From contig NC_080540.1 of assembly GCF_028640845.1 (NCBI RefSeq), positions 227,710,794 through 227,774,793 on the forward strand: DNA of 64,000 bases. Direction: 5' to 3'. Shown piece after piece: positions 48,877-60,501 of this stretch. Below the pieces are notes generated by a model. The model was given only the letters and a program-made list of their open reading frames with translations, did not search any database and was not told the DNA's origin. The DNA comes from Ahaetulla prasina. Taxonomy: Eukaryota; Chordata; Lepidosauria; Squamata; Colubridae. Every line of letters starts with the position of its first letter. Within the stretch, counting starts at the first letter, position 1. Position numbers and translations under genes: made by a program.

Positions 48877-49933
48877 TTAATCTCTTTCTTTTTCAAAAGA
48901 GACGACATAAAAGGCAGCAAACATTGGCAACATTCATTCCATAGGCTTGCTGGTCCCATTCTGTGCCTACCCAGCCCCAACGGTTCCCTCTCTATAAATG
49001 TTTGTCATGTAGATGTCAGAAAATGCATGGCTGCACTCGACCCTACTGGCGGCTTCCCGTTTTTATTATTCACGATTGTAAGCAGGCATTCCAGCCATGC
49101 CCTTTTGAACCATGACTCAAATAAACTAGCAATGGACCTAAGGCAGGGAAGGAAGGTTGGGGGTGGGAGTAAAATGCATGGAAAAAGAATGATGCAATAA
49201 CAGGCCTCCTCAAGAGGCCACATTCTTTTGTGGGCCTTTGTATTGTTTTTAATGTGATGTAAAGTGTTAACCATGCCATGCTGAGGAAGGTTAGGGATGC
49301 TAATTTCTCAGCACAGGCTGCAGATATGAAGTAACATATTATTCACCACACAAAAAGGCAAATACGTTCATCAGCTACTTGTCTGATTCTAATATTATCG
49401 AACTCTTTCCTCTCCCTTTGCTCTCACTTGAACAGGGATTTATCCATCAGAAACAAGATATGAAAACTCTAAAATGATGTTGGGGAGTGTATTAGGGATG
49501 AAGCAAAGTACGGTTCCCCCAGTATGGTTGCTCTACCCAGTCTGGACAAAGTCCAAGGAATGTCTAACTGTGTTGCTTCAGAAGCCAAAGACCCTGTAAC
49601 ATAATTACTATTGATCTGCAGGCGATGACTGTGTGACTGGGCTGTTAATCAGCAAACAAGAAGAATAATGCAAAGATAGGATAAAAAGTTGTCTAAGGTT
49701 TCAAAGCATCCACACAGCTCAAGAAAGTTCAAAATTCCTGAATGAGAAGGAGATCCACAAATCAGAGGTTTAGTTTGACCCACTAGTCTACTGTAATAAA
49801 CGTGAGTAATATCTGCCTTTGCTTTCTCTTCATTTCTTTGCTCCCTTTTGCTTCCTCGGTGTTGTCAATGCCAAGTTTTCTAGGAGAGTCAATTTCTTCA
49901 ACATCATTGGAGGGGATTCTGGAGGGCTAGATC

Positions 49934-50122
49934 CAGAGGTGGAATTCACTTACCTTCCCTACCGGTTCGCAAATGTGAGCGCACGCACCTCTGCGCATGT
50001 TCACGGCCATCTGTGCATGCACAGTGCTCACACATTAGGTCCAGGTGGGTGAGCGGAGCTTCCTGCAGTTGCCACTTACAGGTTCACCGGAACCAGACAG
50101 AACCGGCTGAATCCGGTTAGCA
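49934..50122. mobile_element. hAT-like element, partial
   Basis: The left end CAGAGGTGGAATTCACTTAC and interior 'ctaccggttcgca', 'gtgcatgcaca' and 'gaaccggctgaat' link it to the 40.3, 58.8 and 63.6 kb elements. The expected right terminal 'cccacctctg' is missing or mutated, and no target duplication was found. Confidence 0.55.
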
Positions 50123-52117
50123 AATTCATTTGTTAACATATAGTCACTGATCACATGATTTTGGATTGTGGGCCAAAAAAATTACCTGCATTGCTGTAGA
50201 GAATGTTTTGTACCTGTTTGGCCACTGTGTGACATAGAACAACAGGTTTAGCAAGACTCTAAGTTCTTCTGCCTGGTCATAGGCTTTCCAAAGAATCTTA
50301 TGGATATTAAGAAAAGCAAAAAGCTGGACCTTGACTGTGATGAAGTGGTTTCCTTTTCATGTTACAAACATGCTGTACAACTAGAAGATAAATTCCTGGC
50401 ACAATGAGATAGCCCATTTGTATAGATAGGAAGCCCAGGAAAGTTTATAGATGTTCTGGGCATTGCTTAATTTCTTACATAAGGAAACTGAACTGATTTT
50501 TTTTCCTTTGCATTTAAGCAGCTCTCTGCTGCTTAAATGCAAGTTGTCATACTCCTGAAGACTGCAGTGGAGCCAAGAGAAGAAAGGCAAGCAAAAGCCT
50601 AATATTAGATTTCTGTTTAAGGATTCAAATAAGAATTGCACTTGACTGTCATGGACTCAGAACATTAGAGGGATAGTTTGGGCCTGTCTGCATGAATGAC
50701 TTCTGTTGGGTTGAAGTTTAGATTTATCTGAGCGCACTATCTCCACTCCTACCCCAGCCTCATTACTGGAACAGTGGACAAAGCTTTTCTTTGGCTTTTT
50801 GTGAAGCTGCTATCATTGCACAGAAAGCTAGAATGGCAACTCTTAATTATGATTTCTCACTGAAAACGAAGACTTGTGTCTCGTGGCTCTCTTTCATTAT
50901 TAACAGCCCTGCTTCTTGATTTGACTTGTTAAAGTCCCCTAATGTCACCATAAATGGAAAAGACTTTTATTGCACTATTGCAAGGAACAGGTTTGGCAGC
51001 ATTTCCCAGCTAGTAGCTAATCATTAAACCCACTGGCATCATCCTCTTCTTACAGAAGTGACATTATTCCTAAAATGTTTTTCCATGGAAATGAATAGAA
51101 CAGTTGCAATTTAGATGTGTGAATGAAGCTGCTCATACCCAGCCTTTCATTCTTCCTAAATTCTAGACGGAAAATTCTTCAAGATCTGAATACACATAAA
51201 TCAATCTCTCTGAATGTGCCAGAGATTTGGCTTTGAGTTATGCACCCAGAGATGGGTTGAAGTAAGTTCGGAAGCCTCTCTCCTTAGCAAGAGGGACATT
51301 TTAGTTTGAGAGCTTGGCTTGAGAAGGGTGCCAGAAGGAATTTGGGAAATACTTTGAAGAAAGCCAATTCAGACTAAATTGAATTGATCGGGTGTGTTTA
51401 TATGCAAAGGAAACTGGACTAAAGAGCACAATCAGATCTAATGGGGGTGGGGTGAGAAGAAATTGTCCATTACTAAAATAATCCCTAGTATCTCTAAGGA
51501 TGATACTCTTTTAGTTGTATGCAGCTTCTTCATGGCTAACTGTCAAATGTTGAGATTCAGTTAGAGGAAGAACAGAAGGCGAAGAAAAAGATGGAACGTC
51601 CCCACATCTTACTCCAGCAATGAGTAAATATAAAAAGACCTGCCTTCCAAAATTAATTTCAATTTCATCATAGTATTTGAATCAGGCATTGTGTGGGAGG
51701 CTGCCCTTATCCTGAGGCCACCCATGACCTTCCTGGAAGCAACATCAAAACAAATAGATTGTAACAGTGGTTGCCCTGATTCACAACTGAAGCAAGGATT
51801 ATTTACACAAGGAAGGTTGTTGCATATCCAAGGTGAATGTAAAGTACTTTCCTTTCCTGCTTGGGGGAATATGAGGATTTCAGGCATAGAGTACTCCAAA
51901 GACAATAATTTCCCCCCAAAAAAGAATGATCTCATGCAAATAAGCAAGCCAATTTCCATGTTCATTATAAGGGGGGAAGGTTTCAAAACTTAATCAGGTA
52001 CTTTTCTAGGGAAACGGGCTCAATGACTTCTTTAGCGACTAAACCAGATCCTTAGAATAGCAGCCTAATTTGTAGGGTCAAGCTCTCCAACACATTTCTA
52101 TAGGATTAAAAGATGAA

Positions 52118-52212
52118 TGCCTCCTTCCTTCTTTCCCTCCCTCCCTCCCTCCCTCCCTCCCTTCCTATCCATCCATCCATCCATCCATCCATCCATCCAT
52201 CCATTTATCCAT
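52118..52212. repeat. (CCTC/CCTT)n and (CCAT)n microsatellite
   Basis: CCTT/CCTC units to about 52,167, then ten to eleven ATCC units. Confidence 0.97.
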
Positions 52213-53303
52213 TTTTGATGTTGCCCATTCCTAAGCCCAAGTTCATTCAATTTCTTTAGAATTCAAGGCGCTTCTGTCTGATGGGACCTCGCTCAAGTGT
52301 GAGCCGGGATCGAGTCATGAGGTCCAAACTTCTAACCTGTAACTGAACCTGGATTCCTTACTCTGATCTCAAGTCCTGTGAAGTGGATTGAGCAGCTCAC
52401 AGGATCCCTGTGAAAGAAAACAACTGAGATACACTGTTTCGGCAGAGATATTGAGGTTTATTAAAATCTCCCTTCATTGTCAAAGTTCTTGGGAAAAAGT
52501 AGGTTCTGCCAACTCTTTTAAAAGCTGATTTTGTTTCTCCACTATTTGCACAGCCTGACACTCATTTTCTATCACAGGGCTCTTGAGATTTACCTTCGAC
52601 AGGGTGAAAAGAAAAGTTGGAGAAAAGACAATCAAAAGATTAATATTGCTGTTGTTTTAAAATACCCAACTTCTACTTTTAGAAAAGAAAGAAAAGAAAA
52701 TGGTGTGGGGAATAAAAATAATAAAAAACAGCTTAAAGAAGCTGTGAGTTTTGGATGCATGATTTATTCTATAGCACAATATACCAAGAAAAAATTTTTT
52801 TGTCACTCCCAAAGAATTTCCAGGGTATGCCAGAAGATTACAATAGAACAATGGTTACCCGGGAGCTTGTTTCTCTAATCCACAAAAAAAGAAATGAGGG
52901 TTTTAGCCGTCCTCTTATCCCACAGGAAGAAGAAAATAAGCAAAATGTGATGAACTTTTCAAATACATCGAATGCCATTTCTGCTTTTTCAGTTATTATT
53001 TTTTTATGGCACAATTGAGCCCCCCCCAACTTTCTTCTGTGGTTTAGGGTACTAGTATTCAAGACCCTGTTTTCTGAGCAGAAAATGCCAAAGGAAACAT
53101 CTGAAAATGCCGAAAACATCTGAAAACTATCTAGGCTAAAAATAATAGACAATTCATTGTACTGTAGCTTAGATGTTCCTAGGATAACTCTCCTGGATAG
53201 GAATGTTGTTATTTTTTTCAAATCTTATTTTATCAAGAATGTCCCAAAGTACCAGTATTATTAATGGCAGACAAGGCAGGACATTTGGCTTGTTAATTCT
53301 TTC

Positions 53304-53563
53304 GGGCCGCGGTGTGGCTCAGGCTGTAAGACAGCCTGTTATTAAATACAGCTGCCTGCAATTACTGCAGGCTCGAGTCCCACCAGGCCCAAGGTTGACT
53401 CAGCCTTCCATCCTTTATAAGGTAGGTAAAATGAGGACCCAGATTGTTGGGGGGGCAATAAGTTGACTTTGTATATAAATATACAAATAGGATGAGACTT
53501 ACACAATGTAAGCCGCCCTGAGTCTTCGGAGAAGGGCGGGATATAAATGTAAATAAAAAAAAA
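53304..53563 (+). mobile_element. Sauria-like SINE with L2-type 3' tail
   Basis: The tRNA-like head has an A-box-like 'gtggctcaggctgtaag' and a B-box-like 'ggctcgagtccca' near 53,371. The central block 'ggttgactcagccttccatc' and 'gtaaaatgaggacccagatt' follows. The tail has the hairpin CCGCCCTGAGTC...GAAGGGCGG (53,513-53,539) and a (TAAA)n/A end. The same tail ends the L2 copies at 25.2 and 33.9 kb, which suggests L2 machinery mobilised this SINE. Confidence 0.8.
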
Positions 53564-54156
53564 CTGGAGCAGCACTGCAAAGCTTCTTTGGATTAGACCC
53601 CACATTGAAACCTTTGAAGGTTATCCTGCAAGGTCAGGACAAAGAATGACTAAGAGTTATGAAAATTAATATAATAAACAGGTAAGGTACAGAGAGCTGT
53701 TGAGTTTCTGCTTATGAATGTCTAGGCTGATGACAATGTTTCATACTTTGCCATGAGAAAATGCAGACTCTCAGACTGGAATTGTTGAGTAATAGCCCAT
53801 TAATTCTAGAAGATATTTAAAACCATGGAAAGAGAGGATACATAAAATTGAACCCACGTTGAATCACTCCAATAAAAGAAAAGCAGACTCATAATGTGAA
53901 GAAATATGAACAATCTTAAATGTGAAGGACTGCATGCCAAAACCAACCAGTCTTCACATTTAAGATTGTTCAGATTTAGTTTAGATGCATGGTGGGATTC
54001 TGATTCCTTCAATTCCCGGGAAGCGTGGGTTCAGTTTGGATTGAATTGAGGAGTTGTAGCTCTACCACAACTGGAGAGCAACACAATGGGGAAATCCAGT
54101 TTGTAGATACCTCAAGTTTTTTAAATGGATAATTTAGTACAATTTATAAGTCATCT

Positions 54157-54385
54157 GCCAAAGGTGCTTTTTCAAGAAGCAACTGGACTTTCTGGTTTTT
54201 CTTTGAAGACATTTCACTTCTTATCCAAGAAGCTTCTTTAGCTCTGACTGGATGGTGGGGAATCATCATCATCTCACTGATGATGGTTCTTCAGTCAGAG
54301 CTGAAGAAGATTCTTGGATGAAAAAAGAAACATCTTCAAAGAAAAACCAGAAAGTCCAGTTGCCTTTTGAAAAAGCACCTTTGGG
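54157..54385. mobile_element. Penelope-like 3' ends, head-to-head pair (family C)
   Basis: The minus copy (54,157-54,250) and plus copy (54,292-54,385) are inverted around a 41-bp spacer. The plus copy has CTGAAGA at 54,301-54,307, then 'agattcttggatg', then GAAACATCTTCAAAGAAAAA. The minus copy has the same elements as complement, with a better stem (AGCTTCT/AGAAG). Both continue into 'ccagaaagtccagttgcc' and 'aaagcacctttggg'. The consensus core would be CTGAAGA-stem-GAAACGTCTTC. Confidence 0.55.
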
Positions 54386-55136
54386 ACAGCCATGACCTGG
54401 ATGACTGAGAATCTCCATAGACATTTATCTCCCAAAAAGAATCATAAACCTGTCCAAATCACTATTCCATCCATTATGAAGCAGAATACGAAAAAGAGTT
54501 CTAATTTTAATACTAAGTTGAGCTTTTGTAAAAGTTAGCTTCTCTCTGTTTTAGCTGCTGCTGAGATCTCCAACAGTAATCCAGAGCAGTGGCCACCAAC
54601 TGGTGGTCTGCGGACCACTGGTGATCCATGAGAAAATGTTGGTGGTCTGTGGCGCACCCGGGTGGAGGAGCTGCTCCTGGATAAGCAATGGCCAGTCCTG
54701 TGACTAGAGCTCTGGAAGATGCCTGGCCAGCTCATGGTGGGGCTGTAAATCTCCGCTGTTGAGGGAGGTTCGGGCAATTTGTAACTTTGCAGCACAGCCC
54801 TCGCTGGCTGGAATGAGATAATGGTGCAAGGGGGGGTGGCAGTGCAGGTGGGCCGAAGCAATGGGTGGCGGGACCCCCGGGCTGTTTCTTCCTCCTGCTG
54901 TAGCTTCCTGTTGGCTGAACCCACCAGTGGCTGTCCCCGCCCCTCACCCTCCCTTCCCAGTCACTCCTCGCCTGGCAAGGGAAGGTGGGGAATGGAGATT
55001 TGCTCCATATTCCAGAGTGGGAGCTGGATCTCGTGGCTGTTTCTTCTGGCCCTTGTTGGTTCTTCTGCACCTCGGTCTCTCAGGGAGATGCTTGACTTCC
55101 TCTCAGCCCCAAGACACTGGCTGGCCCATGAGATGA

Positions 55137-55438
55137 CAGAGAGAAAGAGAATGAGAGAGAGAGAGAGAGAGAATGAGAGAGAGAGAGAGAATGAGAAAGA
55201 GTGGGAGAGAGAAAGAGAAAGAAAGGAGGAGAGAGATGAGAGAGGGGGGAAAGAGTGAAAATGAGAGAGAGATTTTAAGAGAAAGAAAGAGACAGAGAAT
55301 GAAAGAGAGAGAGAGACAGAATGAAAGAGAGAATGAGAGAGAGAGAGAGAAAGAAATAGAAAGAGAATGAGAGAGAGAGTATGAGAGAGAATCAGAATGA
55401 GAGAATGAGAAACAGAAAGAGAATGAGAGAGAATGAGA
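55137..55438. repeat. GA-rich (GAGA/GAAT/GAAA) low-complexity tract
   Basis: About 300 bp of almost pure purine 'gagagaatgagagagagaga' type sequence inside the hAT element. Confidence 0.95.
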
Positions 55439-55785
55439 GCACCGCCTTCTTGGAAGAAGTGCAGGGGTGGGGCCGAAGGAGGATGTCTTGCATTAAGTAT
55501 CGACCCCCCGTCCTCAATTTCGTGAGATTGGCGCAGCAGGCAGCAGTCCTTCCCAGCGTGCCTTGTTTCTCTGGAGCACTCTGCCCCCCTCCCGCTTCTG
55601 CCCGCCTCCTCCTCCTTCTCCTGGAGTTTCTGGGCTGCTTACTCAGCCGGAGGGAAAACTCAAAGGGTGCTCCACCATCTAGCTTGCCCACCTCCCCAGG
55701 GATGTCCCCCAAGGGAGGCGCTCTCTTCACAGATCTTGCTCGAAACCTCCTGGCTCTGAAAGGGATGCACGCAGAATTAGAACCA

Positions 55786-56006
55786 GAGAGAGAGAGAGTG
55801 GGGGGGGAGAGAAAGAGAATGGAGGAAAGAGAGTGGGGGAGAGAGAGAATGAGAGAAAGAGAGAGAAAGAGAGGGGGGGAGAGAAAAAGAATGAGAGAGA
55901 AAGAGTGGGGGGAAAGAGAAAGAGAGGGGGAAGAGAGAATGAGAGAGAAAGAGTGGGAGAGAGAGGGGAGGGGGGAGAAAGAGAAAAAGAGAGAGAGAGG
56001 AGGGAC
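55786..56006. repeat. GA/GGGG-rich low-complexity tract
   Basis: About 220 bp of purine-rich repeats with 'gtggggggaaagagaaagag' variants, the second such tract inside the same hAT element. Confidence 0.95.
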
Positions 56007-56619
56007 AGTGCCTGAAGGACCCCATCCCGTCACTGGGAGTCCAGGCGCTTCAGCAAGCAGTGCTCTGGATTCGTATTAGTGGTCCGCAGGATTTTAAATT
56101 ATGGACGTGGTGGTCCCTGAGGTCCAAAAGGTTGAGGAACCCTGATCCAGACAGTCCCCTTGTCACTGAGGCCACATATCGGACAAAAATGCACCTATAG
56201 GAGGAAACCTATCCCATTAATAGATACATTTCATCAACAGATGAATCTAGTTGGATCCATCTGATTAAATTAAATGCCTGTTTCCATAGGACATTTTTAG
56301 CATAAACAGGTAATTTTCGTAAGTCATTCAGTGAATGTATGCGACATACTATTTTAATTGGATAAAATAAAGCAAGGATAGCTGAATACAGGGAATTTTT
56401 AAATCAAGAAATAATGATTCTTTTGTTAAACGGCTTCATTCATAAGTGTGACCCTATAATTTTGAAGAAAGGATAGCTCTGACTAGTCATGTGAGAAACT
56501 TTTAGCATTACAGTACTGATTTGATTCAGGATGTGCAAGATGTGTTTGGAACAAAAAGTGTATTTGCAAAAATTTCCCTTGATGGCTAAGTTATAAGCGT
56601 TCCTACCTAGGGAGCACTT

Positions 56620-57910
56620 TTCATAGAATCATAAAACATAGAAGGGGTTGGAAAGGAGATTGGATATCCCCTAGTTGATCTTCTGCCCAGTACACCACAA
56701 TATCCCTGAACATCTCCAGAAAAAAATAAGACAGTTGGTTCCAGTGTTGAACATATCTTACCATTAGGAATCTTTTCGCTGATATCCAACCAACTACGTC
56801 CTTGTAATTGAAACCCATGGTGTCTGGTTCTATGTCTTCAAACAAATCTAGACACTTTTGACCCATGTTCCATGTGATAGCCCTTCAGATGTTCACAATC
56901 TTCTCTACTCCAGCCTAAACATATCAAGTTCTCCAAATATTTCTTACGTATTTTTTTCTTTCTTCAGCCCGTTATCAGTTGTGGTTCTTGAAATTTATTT
57001 TAAAAAAATCAATATTCTTCCAAAAATGTGCCAAAATCTGGACTCAACAATTTCAATAGTGTGACCAACACAAAATCAAAACATCTCAACACTTTTAGTT
57101 CTATTGATAAAGGAGTTGGGTGGCCAATAAATTTAAATAATAAATATTGCCTAGAATTGTATTTTTAGATTGTTGATTTTTTTGCAGCTCCCTCACATTG
57201 TTAGCTCATGTTCAATTTACCTGCTACCACAATGTCCAGCATCTTTTCATATGGCCTTCCTATACACTTTTCTTTGATTTTTCCTGTCCAAATACAGAAC
57301 TTTCCATTTCTCTCCACTGAATTCAGCTTGCTAGTTTCTATCCAGTGTTCCTGATTTTCAAATTCCTAATGATTCTTGATATCTCTAATCTTGATCTCTG
57401 CAGTTTCCCCATCTTTATATCATTTGCAAAGTTCATAATCATAGTTTCAAACCCTTCTTCCAAATCATAAATATGTGAATAGTTCAAGGTCTAGAGAAGA
57501 ACCCCCACAGAATACCAATCAACAGTTCCCTCATGGTTAACAATTGTTCAAGTAATCCCCCATCTAATGGTAGCCTAGTTCAGTCCACATATTGCCAGTC
57601 GTTTAAGAACAAAGCCATGAACATAGAAATTTGTATAAGGAAGATAATGGTTAAGGGTTTCCTCAACTGGCTGCCCACCAAATGTATTAGAATTAGTCTG
57701 TCAATTCTGTCTCTACCAACTAACATGTTATGATAAATACATTGAGTGTGAATTTCAGAGAGTTGCTGAAATCAAATTCATCATTAACCAATAGAAACAT
57801 CTGAAGTATTTCAGGGATTCTGTGGACTGGGGAAGATAGTCATCTCTATAAGCCTTGCTTATGGCTTCACTCACAATCATGAACTTTTTAAATGTTTAGT
57901 CTATGATCAC
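56620..57910 (-). pseudogene. Ancient CR1 LINE, antisense copy
   Basis: The + strand starts 'tagaatcataaaacatagaa', the complement of the CR1 3' terminus (ATTCTATGATTCT type). It then follows the order familiar from antisense sauropsid CR1: 'ggttggaaaggagattgg', 'agttggttccagtgttgaac', 'tgtgatagcccttcagatg', 'gcctagaattgtattttt', 'ttagctcatgttcaattt' and 'agaagaacccccacagaat'. It has decayed past any open frame. Confidence 0.65.
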
Positions 57911-58704
57911 TAGATATATATATCAAGATCTTTGTCCTGATTCGGACAAATTTAATGTTTATGTTAACATAATAGAAAATACTGCAAAGATAGATCAGCC
58001 TCTCAGGTCAACTAATCTTTAGATCTGCTGGCCAGAGATAGTGAAAATGCTAGACTAAAACATCAATAAGCAATTGAGTAGCAGAAGAAAAGTTTTAAAA
58101 TCTGCTTTAAAGAAAAGCATGAATGAAAAGACATATGCAAATTCCCAAGGGGTGACTTTCACAGATGTGGAGCCATCACTGAAAAGAAAAATTCCCTGAT
58201 AGTATGTATCCATTTAATGTTTCTTGGCCAGTCCTTTGATCCCAAAGCTTTCATCCCAGAGCTCATCAAGATTCATATTAATCCATGCAGCTCTGTATCA
58301 AAACTGTTCCCAAATCATTTAAGGTTACAATTCAGAACAAGAACTTTGCATTCAACCTGAAAACAAATAACTGACCAATGTGACTGGCCCAGAACTGGTG
58401 ATCCAAGCATGGTTCAAACATCTCATTGATCATCAAGCATCCTGACAATCGCATTCTGTGCCAACAAAAGAAAGCACCATAATTTAATAGAAGGACATAG
58501 AGGCACTTTTACAACCTCCCCTGCCCTAAGTTTTTTCCATTGTACATTTGATGGATGTGACAGTTTTCAAAGACGGAGGCAATTTTTTTCCTATTTGGCA
58601 AAGTAGGGATGGGAGACAACTTTGGGTAACTTTCAAGATTATTTTTTATTCTCCTACGTCTTGGTCTCCAGCTCTGGTGCGACTGGAGCTCCCAGAATTC
58701 TCGA

Positions 58705-58765
58705 TGCAGCTGGAAGATAGCAATAGCAACCCAGCTTGGACTTATAGCTGCACAGTGCTTTACAG
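58705..58765 (-). mobile_element. Sauria-like SINE tail fragment, antisense
   Basis: 'gatagcaatagcaa ... acttatagctgcacagtgct' followed by 'ttacag' is the antisense of the '...gctattgctatc' SINE end seen at 24.0 kb. It is cut off by the hAT-like element that starts at 58,766. Confidence 0.55.
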
Positions 58766-59270
58766 CAGTGGTGAAATCCGAACCTGTTTGCTATCGGTTC
58801 GCTGGCTGCGCATGCGCACTACGCACCAAACGCACTCTCTGCATGTGCATGCTCAGTACGCGCACATGCACAGTACGCACCAAAAGGAGGTTTGGGAAGG
58901 TAAGTAGAAGCGAGGGGGGATCAGCTGTGGCACGTGATTTAGCTTCGCTAGAAAGCAGGATTTCCTGCTTTCTAGCAAAGCTAAACTATGCTGCACAGCT
59001 GATTCCTACCCACCCCCCGCTGTTCTACTTACCTTCCCAAGCCTCCTTTTGGTGTGTGCTGTGTGCGCATGCGCGTGCGCAGTACATGCCAAAAGTAGGT
59101 TTCGGAAGGTAAGTAGAACAGCGAGGGGGAATCAGTTGTGGCACATGATTTAGCTTTGCTAGAAAGCTAAACCCTGCTGCACAGCTGACCGTCGGAAATA
59201 CTGGTAGCTTTTTTTTTTACTACTGGTTCACCTGAACCGGTAGTTTTTAATCACTACCGGTTCGCCTGGG
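58766..59270. mobile_element. hAT-like element with internal foldback
   Basis: The left end CAGTGGTGAAATCCGAACCTG belongs to the same group as 38,699 and 40,318. The inside is a large foldback: 58,879-58,960 and 58,961-59,055 are near-complementary around a centre at 58,960, and a third, direct partial copy lies at 59,088-59,190. 'gaaccggtag' words occur near the right side. The right end and target duplication were not identified. Confidence 0.6.
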
Positions 59271-59495
59271 CAAAGGAAAGTTATGGCAGATATTTTGAGT
59301 GCAGTGCTGCTTGATTGACATACAGTTGATCGACTAGGAGACGCATTTCCCATCCTGAAAACCGTGGGCGAGATTCAACAGCTTTACCTAAGTAGTGCAG
59401 AAAGCAGCACCAATTGCTATGGGAAGAAACAAATGCACCAGTTCAACCAATCAGGTCCTTCTAGTGAACAATGCTATTCTTTGGAAAGAGATGTT

Positions 59496-60022
59496 TGTCG
59501 TGCCCCACTCCTCCGCTGACGGCCGGGTCAGGGAAATCCGAATCAGGTGTGCCTCTGCAGCTCTGCCAAAGTCCTAGCAAAGTCCTCAGGGCAAGCAGGA
59601 GACCAGAAAGTGACTTCAGCAAGATATGTTTAGACTTTGCCTGACTCAGAGAATGCCAGAAAGCAGATCCTTTATATAGGCCATGGGGTGTGGCTCCATG
59701 ACTCAGCACTTATCCAGGCCTGCCCCTCCCTTCCTTCTGTTGCCTCCGCCTATCAAGTCTTCTGACGCGAAGGTCACTCCAGTCGGCAGCTGTTGGTAAT
59801 AGACCTCCCTCAGGCTCACATGCTGTGGAGGAGGGGGAGGGGTCTAGTTGCTCTGTTTGCCTGGGCATGGAGCCAGAGCTGGGAGCTGGAGGTATTTCTT
59901 CCTCTTCAGCCTGTCTGGGCATGGAGCCGGGGCTGGGGCCGGGAGGCATACTAGAACATTCCTCCGTGTTCGGAAGCAGATAAGAAGACCCCGGCTGAGG
60001 TGAGATTGGACGAGACACAACA
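59496..60022 (-). mobile_element. Solo LTR, minus strand
   Basis: Ends TGTCGTG and CACAACA are a TG...CA pair with near-inverted 7-bp termini. Flanks are atgtt (59,491-59,495) and acgtt (60,023-60,027), 4 of 5 matching. On the minus strand a TATA box sits in 'ggcctatataaaggatctgc' (complement near 59,668-59,687), well placed for LTR transcription. It is 527 bp long, with no internal viral sequence. A 102-codon minus-strand frame in the U3 part is not a gene. Confidence 0.75.
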
Positions 60023-60115
60023 ACGTTGTAAAATCTGGTTTATGGATGAGGAATGGCTGGAGACAAGCATATTAAGTCTCAACCATTTGTTAGATATGTA
60101 GACAGAGGGTAAATG

Positions 60116-60501
60116 CAGGTAATCCTAGACTTAAGGTCACAACTGAGCCCAAATTTCTGTTTTTAAGTGAAACATTTGTTAAGTGAGTTTTGCCCCATTT
60201 TACGAACTTTCTTGGCACAGTTGTTAAGGGAATCACTGCAATGGATAAGTTAGTAACCCAGTTGTTAAGTGAATCTGGCTTCCCCATTGACTTTGCTTGT
60301 CACAAAATGTGATCATATGACTTTGGGGCACAGCAACGATCATAAATATGAAGCAGTTGCCAAGCATCTGAAGTTTGACCACATGATCTTGGGGAACCTA
60401 CAAAAGTCGTAACTGTGAGCTGTAGTCATAAGTCACATTTTTCAGTGCTGTTGTAACTTTGAACTGTCACTAAACAAACTGTTGTAAGTCGAGGACTAAA
60501 A
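60116..60501 (+). mobile_element. Tigger-like non-autonomous element
   Basis: Begins CAGGTAATCCTAGACTTAAG and ends near 'gttgtaagtcgaggacta'. The interior has 'ttgttaagtgagttttgccc' and 'gatcatatgactttgggg' as in the copy at 61.2 kb. The TA target is not clear on either side. Confidence 0.7.

Larger units (their letters stand above)
54587..56144. mobile_element. Large non-autonomous hAT element (1.56 kb) with GA-rich interior
   Basis: The left end CAGTGGCCACCAACTGGTGG and the right end AAAGGTTGAGGAACCCTG form an imperfect inverted pair. Flanks are atccagag (54,579-54,586) and atccagac (56,145-56,152), 7 of 8 matching. The interior is GC-rich (54.6-55.13 and 55.44-55.79 kb) and holds two GA-rich tracts. 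Frames of up to 232 codons inside it are translations of the simple repeats and show no hAT transposase features. Confidence 0.8.

Noticed and set aside
53304..53380. Possible tRNA gene
   Set aside because: The A-box and B-box-like words belong to a SINE head. The cloverleaf is not maintained, and a SINE body and tail follow.
55381..56079. Frames of 213 and 232 codons on opposite strands
   Set aside because: Translations of GA-rich simple repeats inside a hAT element.
59710..60018. 102-codon Pro/Ser-rich frame on the minus strand
   Set aside because: It lies wholly within the U3 part of a solo LTR, upstream of its TATA box.
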